A DNA stretch of 6,078 bases, taken from the NCBI GenBank assembly GCA_005883905.1, contig VAYD01000075.1, positions 1 through 6,078 on the forward strand. Direction: 5' to 3'. The notes under the pieces were generated by a model. The model saw only the letters and a program-made list of their open reading frames with translations. It was not told the origin of the DNA and did not search any database. The translations under genes were made by a program, and so were the position numbers. The DNA comes from Actinomycetota bacterium. GTDB taxonomy: Bacteria > Actinomycetota > Thermoleophilia > Solirubrobacterales > Solirubrobacteraceae. Below, piece by piece: positions 1-4,043 of the stretch (its first letter is position 1; the number at the start of each line of letters is the position of its first letter).

Positions 1-257
1 GTCGTGAGCATGAGGATCTTCGGGGCGTCCTCGCCCGCGTCGCCGATGATCCGCCGCGTCGCCTCGATGCCGTCGAGCTCGGGCATGCGGATGTCCATCA
101 GGATCACGTCCGGCTTGGCCGCCTTCGCCTTGTCGACGGCCTCGCGGCCGTCCACGGCCTCGCCGACCACGTCGAGGTCGGGCTCGGCGTCGAGGATCAT
201 GCGGAAGCCGGTGCGAACCAGGGACTGGTCGTCGGCGATGAGGATTCGGATGCTCAT
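1..257 (-). CDS. NarL/LuxR-family response regulator, receiver domain (C-terminus outside window)
   Basis: This is the DNA-binding output half of a two-component system. Only the first 85 residues are present; the protein continues past the left edge. The receiver domain is clear: it opens MSIRILIADDQ, with the acidic pair D9/D10, phosphoacceptor D55 in the stretch VILMDIRMPELDG, and the switch threonine T85 in ILMLT. This arrangement is typical of NarL/FixJ receivers paired with HisKA_3 kinases; the expected C-terminal LuxR helix-turn-helix is not visible. The ATG at 257-255 overlaps the TGA of the upstream kinase gene (ATGA), and an AGAGAGG ribosome-binding site lies at 268-262, so the start is well supported and translation is coupled to HK1. 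The likely input is phosphate from HK1 and/or HK2. A likely target is the divergent promoter region at 2541-2726, which is inference. Confidence 0.93.
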   Translation of the reverse strand, partial: MSIRILIADDQSLVRTGFRMILDAEPDLDVVGEAVDGREAVDKAKAAKPDVILMDIRMPELDGIEATRRIIGDAGEDAPKILMLT

Positions 258-1386
258 GCTGCCTCTCTGTCTTTCGGGATCGTGGCACGGACGCGAAAGC
301 CGCCGCTGCGGCGCGGGCCGGCCTGCAGGTCCCCGCCGCACAGCGCGACGCGCTCGCGCATGCCAGGGGTCCGTCACCGTCGGACGACGCCGCGGTCAGG
401 CCCTGCCCCGTGTCCGAGATGTCGAGTTCGAGTCGGTCATCGGCCCAACGCAGCAGCACGGTCGCTCGGGCGCCGTCGCCGGCATGTTGCAGGGCGTTGG
501 TCAGCGATTCCTGCACCACGCGATAGGCGGCGAGATCGCAGCCCATCGGCAGCGGATACTGCTCGCCCTCCTGGCGCAGCTCGACGGGCAGGCCGGCGTC
601 CTCGGCGCGCTTGATGAGGTCGTCGAGCCCTGCCAGCGTCGGCTGCGGCTCGCGCGCCGCGGCGCTCTCGTCGCCGTCGCGCATCAGCCCGAGCAGGCGG
701 CGCAGCTCGCTGAGCGCCTGGCGCCCGCTGCGCTCGACCTCGGCGAGCGCCGCGACCGCGTGGTCGGGCTCGGAGTCGAGGACGCGGCGCGCGGCGCCGG
801 ACTGCACGACCATCACCGAGACCGAGTGCGCGACGACGTCGTGCAGCTCGCGCGCGATCCGGCGGCGCTCGTCTGACACCGCGGAGGCTGCCTGCGCCTC
901 GCGCTCGACCTCGAGGCGCTCGTTGCGCAGCGCGAGCTCGCGCGCCAGGAGCGCGCGGTGGCGCAGCCCGCGCGCGACCGATGCGGTGATCGCGAAGATG
1001 ACGACGGGGAAGACGTAGTCGCCGACGGTGGTGCTGCCGCGCTCGGCGCTCACGATCGGCACGGCGGCCAGCAGCACGACGCCCACGATCGCCGCGGAGC
1101 GGTCGTCGAGCGCGCTGGCCGCGCGGAAGACCGCGACGACGAGCAGCAGCAGCGTGGTGAACATGTCCGCGACGTCGGTCGCGGCAAGGCTCACCAGCGA
1201 GATCGCGACGATGAGCGCGAGCGTGAGCTCGAACGGGCGCAGCGGCTGGAACAGGAAGAGCAGCCCGATCGGGGCGTAGAGGATCAGGTTGACCGCGACC
1301 GAGCCGTCGCGCTGCGAGCTCAGCGTCGCCTCGAGCAGGACCGCGACGGCCAGGACGATGCCGGCGACGAGGTCGCGCGTCTTCAA
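254..1386 (-). CDS. Sensor histidine kinase HK1 (HisKA_3/DesK-NarX type), interrupted by a one-base frameshift
   Basis: This is a membrane histidine kinase of about 377 residues once the frame is repaired. Residues 1-140 are strongly hydrophobic, with four or five helices. A short linker helix (about 145-170) follows, then the HisKA_3 dimerisation domain with ERRRIARELHDVVAHS (phosphoacceptor H182), and a HATPase_c domain with N-box QESLTNALQHAG (from residue 292, N297) and G1 box DTGQGL (325-330). The reading frame breaks after residue 339 at the C run at 369-366. Restoring one C gives PPGMRERVALCGGDLQAG, the normal G2 region, and the gene then ends RATIPKDREAA with TGA at 256-254, overlapping the regulator ATG. 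Without repair the frame stays open through the regulator region to the window edge. The start is TTG at 1386-1384, overlapping the HK2 stop, with a GGAGGG ribosome-binding site six bases upstream (1398-1393). It is a paralogue of HK2. Sequencing error and real mutation are both possible. Confidence 0.88.
366..369 (-). other. Frameshift site in HK1 (C run, apparently one base short)
   Basis: On the coding strand the four C bases follow the GGA codon for G339. The frame used from the TTG start to here differs by one base from the frame that encodes the rest of the ATP-binding domain and its stop. A run of five C would read GGA CCC CCT GGC ATG and join the two halves exactly. The two halves were identified by continuous kinase motifs on each side. 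The exact base lost is inferred from the homopolymer and could lie a few codons upstream. Confidence 0.8.
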
Positions 1387-2540
1387 CTGTGGCCCTCCGG
1401 GAGCGGCAGCCGCGCGCGCAGGCCCCATCCGCCGCCGCGACGCCGGCCCGCGGTCAGCTCGCCGCCGAACAGGGCGATCCGCTCGCGTGTGCCGAGCAGG
1501 CGCACCTCGGCCTCGTGGTCCTCGTAGACGGCAGCGTCGCCGGACACCTCGAGGTCGATGCCGCGCCGCGAGTAGCGCACGGTCACGGCCGCGCCGTCAC
1601 CGCCCGCGCGCTGCATCGCGCGCAGCGCCTCCTGGACCACGCGGTAGGCGGCGACGTCGAGCCCGGGCGGGATCGCCGGCGGGTCGCCCTCGACCGTGAC
1701 GTCGACGCGCATCCCCGACTGCTGCGCGATCAGGTCGAGCCGCTTCAGCGTCGGCTGCGGTGTGAGCGCGAGGTCCTCGTCGCCGCGGCGCAGGATCCCG
1801 AGCAGGCGGCGCATCTCGTTGAGCGCCTCGCGGCCCGTGTGCTCGATTGCGACCATCGCCTCGCGGGCGCGCTCGGGGTCGGTCGGCACGAGCCGCCGCG
1901 CGGCCGCCGCCTGGACGACCATCACCGACACGCTGTGGGTGACGACGTCGTGCAGCTCGCCGGCGATGCGGCGGCGTTCGGCGGCGACGGCGTCGCGCGC
2001 GCGCCGCTCGCGGTCGAGTTCGAGCTCCATCGCCCGCTCGCGAAGGCGCTGTGTCAGGCGCGTGCGCGCGCCGTAGCTGAGGCCGACGGCGACCGGGAAC
2101 GCGACGGCGAAGAGGACGCCGAAGACGAGCGTGCCGCCGACGTCGTCTGTGCCGGCGGCGATGACGCCCACGGCGATCGCCATCAGCGCGGTCCCGGCGA
2201 TCAGCTCGCGCGTGCTCGAGCGGGCCGCGAGCGTGAACATCGCGACCATCAGCGCGAGGAACGGCGCGAACGCCGTGTCCGCCGCGTGGCCGCCGGCGAT
2301 CTCCTGCACGACGACGACCGTCGCCTGGAACGCGACGACCCAGAATGTCGCGCGGCGCCGGAAGGCGAGCGCGGCGCAGATGGCCACTGCGGCGACGTAC
2401 GTGACGCCGCGGCGGTCGCCGAGGCTGTCGAGTGGCAGCTCGATCAGCGCCACGATGACCAGCAAGCCAGCCGTCAGCGCGTCAAGGCGCGCAGGACCAA
2501 GCGCGCGCAGGCGCGCGGGAACCGTCCGCGGCCATCTCAT
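1383..2540 (-). CDS. Sensor histidine kinase HK2 (HisKA_3 family) with degenerate ATP-binding domain
   Basis: This is a 385-residue membrane histidine kinase homologue and the first gene of the minus-strand cluster. Residues about 20-160 hold roughly five hydrophobic segments, for example ALTAGLLVIVALIEL and VFGVLFAVAFPVAVGL. A charged linker follows, then the HisKA_3 motif ERRRIAGELHDVVTHSVSVM with phosphoacceptor H197. The C-terminal domain keeps the HATPase_c outline: PQPTL, DVAAYRVVQEAL, then LLGTRERIALFGGEL and a final GGGWGLRARLPLPEG. However, the N-box reads QEALRAMQRAG, lacking the conserved Asn and one residue short compared with HK1. The G1 box reads EVSGDAAVYED, with no DxGxG. Ordinary ATP binding is therefore doubtful. 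The ATG at 2540-2538 (MRWPRT) is the first in-frame start after the divergent spacer; a weak GGTGG lies four bases upstream. Longer upstream reading is antisense to the exporter genes and was rejected. The stop overlaps the HK1 TTG. Confidence 0.92.
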   Translation of the reverse strand: MRWPRTVPARLRALGPARLDALTAGLLVIVALIELPLDSLGDRRGVTYVAAVAICAALAFRRRATFWVVAFQATVVVVQEIAGGHAADTAFAPFLALMVAMFTLAARSSTRELIAGTALMAIAVGVIAAGTDDVGGTLVFGVLFAVAFPVAVGLSYGARTRLTQRLRERAMELELDRERRARDAVAAERRRIAGELHDVVTHSVSVMVVQAAAARRLVPTDPERAREAMVAIEHTGREALNEMRRLLGILRRGDEDLALTPQPTLKRLDLIAQQSGMRVDVTVEGDPPAIPPGLDVAAYRVVQEALRAMQRAGGDGAAVTVRYSRRGIDLEVSGDAAVYEDHEAEVRLLGTRERIALFGGELTAGRRRGGGWGLRARLPLPEGHS

Positions 2541-2546
2541 GCGGCC

Positions 2547-2574
2547 ACCGTAGCGCCGGCATTCCGGACCACAA
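2547..2574 (-). promoter_or_regulatory. Possible promoter of the kinase-regulator cluster (TTGTGG-16-TACGGT)
   Basis: On the minus strand TTGTGG (2574-2569) is followed after 16 bases by TACGGT (2552-2547), which fits the loose TAnnnT -10 pattern of actinobacteria. Transcription would then start within a few bases of the HK2 ATG at 2540, implying a leaderless or nearly leaderless message. That would agree with the weak ribosome-binding site there. The match to consensus is poor, so this is only a candidate. Confidence 0.3.
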
Positions 2575-2636
2575 TCCGCCGCAAGGACGACCCTGGCGTC
2601 ATCCTCGAGGATGACCCAGGACGCCCGTTGTGGTCC
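2566..2636. repeat. Inverted repeat GGACCACAA / TTGTGGTCC flanking the palindrome
   Basis: Perfect 9-bp arms lie at 2566-2574 and 2628-2636, enclosing the central palindrome. Read outward, each arm presents TTGTGGTCC toward its own gene. The arm midpoint is about 2601 and the palindrome centre about 2606.5, so the two symmetries are nested but not concentric. The arms may be outer half-sites for a regulator or the -35 elements of two matched promoters. Confidence 0.55.
2592..2620. promoter_or_regulatory. Palindromic candidate operator GTCATCCTCGAGGATGAC
   Basis: The perfect 18-bp palindrome spans 2598-2615. It is extended by CCTGG (2592-2596) on the left and CCAGG (2616-2620) on the right, with one unpaired C at 2597, giving 14 pairs in total. 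It lies between the two divergent genes and is not followed by a T run on either side, which argues against an intrinsic terminator and for a dimer-binding site. NarL-family regulators commonly bind inverted repeats, so the cluster's own regulator is the leading candidate. A different repressor is possible. Confidence 0.6.
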
Positions 2637-2656
2637 TCCGCGACACGCGAGATCAT
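2628..2656 (+). promoter_or_regulatory. Possible promoter of the exporter operon (TTGTGG-17-GATCAT)
   Basis: TTGTGG at 2628-2633 is followed after 17 bases by GATCAT (2651-2656), four of six matches to TATAAT. If used, the message would carry a leader of about 60-70 bases before the SRPBCC start, covering the hairpins at 2675-2740. The call is weak and rests mainly on position and on the mirrored element on the other strand. Confidence 0.25.
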
Positions 2657-2674
2657 CGCTATGGGGGAGGCAAG

Positions 2675-2709
2675 ATCGCCATGCAGGGCGATGTCGCAGA
2701 AGCCCTGCA
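2675..2709 (+). promoter_or_regulatory. Two mutually exclusive leader hairpins
   Basis: Hairpin A pairs ATCGCC (2675-2680) with GGCGAT (2687-2692) around a 6-base loop. Hairpin B pairs TGCAGGGC (2682-2689) with GCCCTGCA (2702-2709) around a 12-base loop. They share bases 2682-2692, so an RNA could form only one at a time. Neither is followed by a U run. Such stems arise by chance in GC-rich DNA, so a regulatory role is only a possibility. Confidence 0.3.
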
Positions 2710-2710
2710 A

Positions 2711-2740
2711 GTCCAGGATGGCTGCCATGAGGACCTGGAC
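2711..2740 (+). promoter_or_regulatory. Hairpin enclosing the SRPBCC start codon
   Basis: GTCCAGG (2711-2717) pairs with CCTGGAC (2734-2740), and inside it ATGGC-T-GCCAT (2718-2728) is a second inverted repeat. The AGGATGG ribosome-binding-like stretch and both candidate ATG codons (2718 and 2727) lie inside this 30-base element. If folded in RNA, translation initiation would be partly blocked. The right arm is coding sequence, so conservation of the protein could explain part of it. Confidence 0.3.
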
Positions 2741-3173
2741 CGCACAGATCACCTCCAAGGGACGTCCCGAAGACGTCCTGGGCGTGTTGACCGACCCGGC
2801 CGCCTGCGGGCGGTGGGCCCCCATCGACTTCGATGTGGAAGGCCTCGACGGCGACCGCCTGGTGACTGGCTCCCGTGCCCGCGTGGTGGGCCGGATCGCA
2901 GGCCAGCGTTGTTCCTTCGACGTGGACGTGATCGCGGCCGACGCGAGCGGTTTGAAGCTGCTCGCGTCGGGCCCGATCGTCCTTGACGTGCAATACGAGC
3001 TTTCCGAGGCGCAATCCGGCAGCGAGGTCACCGCCAAGGTGGCCGTCGCCGGATCGCGCGGCTTCACGGGCCGCCTGATCGCCCAGGCCACAGACGCCCT
3101 GCTTGCCGCCGGCGCACTGCGCCACGCCGTCACCCGACTGGCCCGCGAGGCCGACGTGGCGGTGGCCGCATGA
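2727..3173 (+). CDS. SRPBCC-superfamily (START/polyketide-cyclase-like) small protein
   Basis: This is a 148-residue soluble protein with no signal peptide. It opens MRTWTAQITSKGRPEDVLGV, followed by LTDPAACGRWAPIDFDVEGL, the usual SRPBCC entry in which a short strand is followed by a helix with a T/S-D-P...W element. Alternating hydrophobic strands follow (SRARVVGRIAGQ, CSFDVDVIAAD, LKLLASGPIVLDVQYEL, EVTAKVAVAG) and a long C-terminal helix (about 112-143). This is the helix-grip fold that forms a deep hydrophobic pocket for lipids or other small ligands. The ligand and any enzyme activity cannot be read from sequence. ATG at 2727 is preferred because the conserved-looking domain begins there; in-frame ATGs at 2718, 2691 and 2661 would add residues of low-complexity appearance. 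Its stop overlaps the next ATG (ATGA), and it heads the exporter operon, which suggests a role linked to the exporter's cargo. Confidence 0.82.
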   Translation: MRTWTAQITSKGRPEDVLGVLTDPAACGRWAPIDFDVEGLDGDRLVTGSRARVVGRIAGQRCSFDVDVIAADASGLKLLASGPIVLDVQYELSEAQSGSEVTAKVAVAGSRGFTGRLIAQATDALLAAGALRHAVTRLAREADVAVAA

Positions 3174-3274
3174 CCGCCGACGAGCTGCGTGGGATGGCCG
3201 CTCTGGCCGCCGGCAGCTTCGCCGTCTTCGGCATCCCGGCGATCGCCGGGCTCGCCGCCCTGCTCTTCCACTAA
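3170..3274 (+). CDS. 34-residue single-helix membrane miniprotein
   Basis: The ATG at 3170 overlaps the TGA of the SRPBCC gene (ATGA), and the frame ends at TAA 3272-3274. The product starts MTADELRGMA, with two acidic residues and one Arg. It then becomes a continuous hydrophobic stretch (about residues 10-33, including AVFGIPAIAGLAALLFH) long enough for one transmembrane helix, with small-residue packing positions G15, G21 and G27. It is too short for most gene callers. The stop/start overlap, GC-rich third positions and sensible composition support it as real. The function is unknown: a small exporter subunit, a membrane anchor for the SRPBCC protein, or a coupling peptide are all possible. 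I do not recognise a named family. Confidence 0.65.
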   Translation: MTADELRGMAALAAGSFAVFGIPAIAGLAALLFH

Positions 3275-3305
3275 GCCAGCCATACCCCGAAAGGACCCAC
3301 CACCC

Positions 3306-4043
3306 GTGCTGCAGTCCACGACCACCGGCGCTGCGCTGCTCGACGGCGTCGCCGGCTCCGTCTCCACCGCAGTCTCCGCCGCCGACGTCACGCGCCGCTA
3401 CGGCTCGGGCGAGGCGGCCGTCGACGCCCTGCGCGGCGTCACCATCGACATCCCGCGCGGCCAGTTCGCCGCGATCATGGGCCCGTCGGGCTCCGGCAAG
3501 TCGACGCTGATGCACGTGCTGGCCGGGCTCGACCAGCCGACGTCCGGCACCGTGCGCATCGCCGGCGAGGACATCACCACGATGAACGACGCGCAGCTGA
3601 CCAAGCTGCGCCGCGCGCACGTCGGCTTCGTCTTCCAGGCATTCAACCTGCTGCCGACGCTGACCGCGGAGGAGAACATCCTCCTGCCGCTGCAGCTCGC
3701 CGGCCGCCAGGTCGACCGCGCCTGGTACGACGCTGTCGTCGAGCGCGTCGGTCTTGCCGACCGCACCACGCACCGCCCGTCACAGCTCTCCGGCGGTCAG
3801 CAGCAGCGCGTCGCCGCGGCGCGCGCGCTTGTGTCCGAACCGACGGTGCTCTTCGCGGACGAGCCGACCGGCAACCTCGACTCGAAGTCCAGCCACGAGG
3901 TCCTCGAGCTCCTGCGCGACGCCGCCGTCTCGTTCGGCCAGACGACCGTCATGGTCACGCACGACACCGACGCAGCCGCCGCGGCCGACCGCCTGATCCA
4001 CATCGAGGACGGCCTGATCGTCGCCGACGAGGTGACGAAGTGA
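3306..4043 (+). CDS. ABC transporter ATP-binding protein, LolD/MacB type
   Basis: This is a 245-residue cytoplasmic ATPase that powers the adjacent FtsX-type permease. All motifs are intact: Walker A GPSGSGKS (59-66), Q-loop Q111 in FVFQAFNLLPTLTAEEN, signature LSGGQQQR (161-168), Walker B VLFADEP (181-187) followed by the D-loop GNLDS, and H-loop H219 in VMVTHD. The FNLLP and EPTGNLD wording is characteristic of the MacB/LolD/FtsE branch, whose members usually work by mechanotransmission rather than classic transport. The GTG at 3306 is preceded by AAAGGA (3290-3295) ten bases upstream. It leaves an N-terminal tail of about 22 residues, rich in Ala, Ser, Thr and Gly, before the first strand (VSAADVTRRYG). 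An ATG at 3189 in the same frame would overlap the miniprotein gene and is unlikely. Its stop overlaps the permease GTG. Confidence 0.95.
   Translation: MLQSTTTGAALLDGVAGSVSTAVSAADVTRRYGSGEAAVDALRGVTIDIPRGQFAAIMGPSGSGKSTLMHVLAGLDQPTSGTVRIAGEDITTMNDAQLTKLRRAHVGFVFQAFNLLPTLTAEENILLPLQLAGRQVDRAWYDAVVERVGLADRTTHRPSQLSGGQQQRVAAARALVSEPTVLFADEPTGNLDSKSSHEVLELLRDAAVSFGQTTVMVTHDTDAAAAADRLIHIEDGLIVADEVTK

Larger units (their letters stand above)
2541..2726. promoter_or_regulatory. Divergent intergenic regulatory region between kinase cluster and exporter operon
   Basis: These 186 bases separate the two divergent units and must hold the promoters for both. No coding sequence in it looks real. It contains a perfect 18-bp palindrome, a pair of outward-facing TTGTGGTCC arms, and, nearer the rightward gene, three overlapping or adjacent short inverted repeats. 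All are listed separately. The density of symmetry in so short a stretch, compared with the flanking coding sequence, supports a control region. Assignment of the response regulator to this region is inference. Confidence 0.75.

Noticed and set aside
4..1527. Overlapping plus-strand open frames across the regulator and HK1
   Set aside because: All lie opposite the regulator and HK1, have no recognisable domain, and are Arg/Ala/Ser-rich. Absence of a closed minus-strand frame here comes from the HK1 frameshift and the truncated regulator.
2592..2636. Intrinsic bidirectional terminator at the intergenic palindrome
   Set aside because: No T run follows on either strand, and the flanking genes diverge, so no transcript needs to end here.
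2759..2768. GGGACGTCCC, a 10-bp palindrome early in the SRPBCC gene
   Set aside because: It is short, within coding sequence, and expected by chance in GC-rich DNA; no second copy was noticed at a regulatory position.
1389..3173. A 594-codon open frame on the plus strand ending at the SRPBCC stop
   Set aside because: Its first two thirds are antisense to HK2 and have shadow-like composition. Only the SRPBCC part from about 2727 resembles a protein.
1383..3773. A 796-codon open frame on the minus strand, extending upstream of HK2
   Set aside because: Only the last 385 codons match a protein family. The upstream part is antisense to the SRPBCC gene and the ATPase, crosses the divergent regulatory region, and has the Arg/Gly/Ala/Asp-rich composition of a GC-driven shadow frame.
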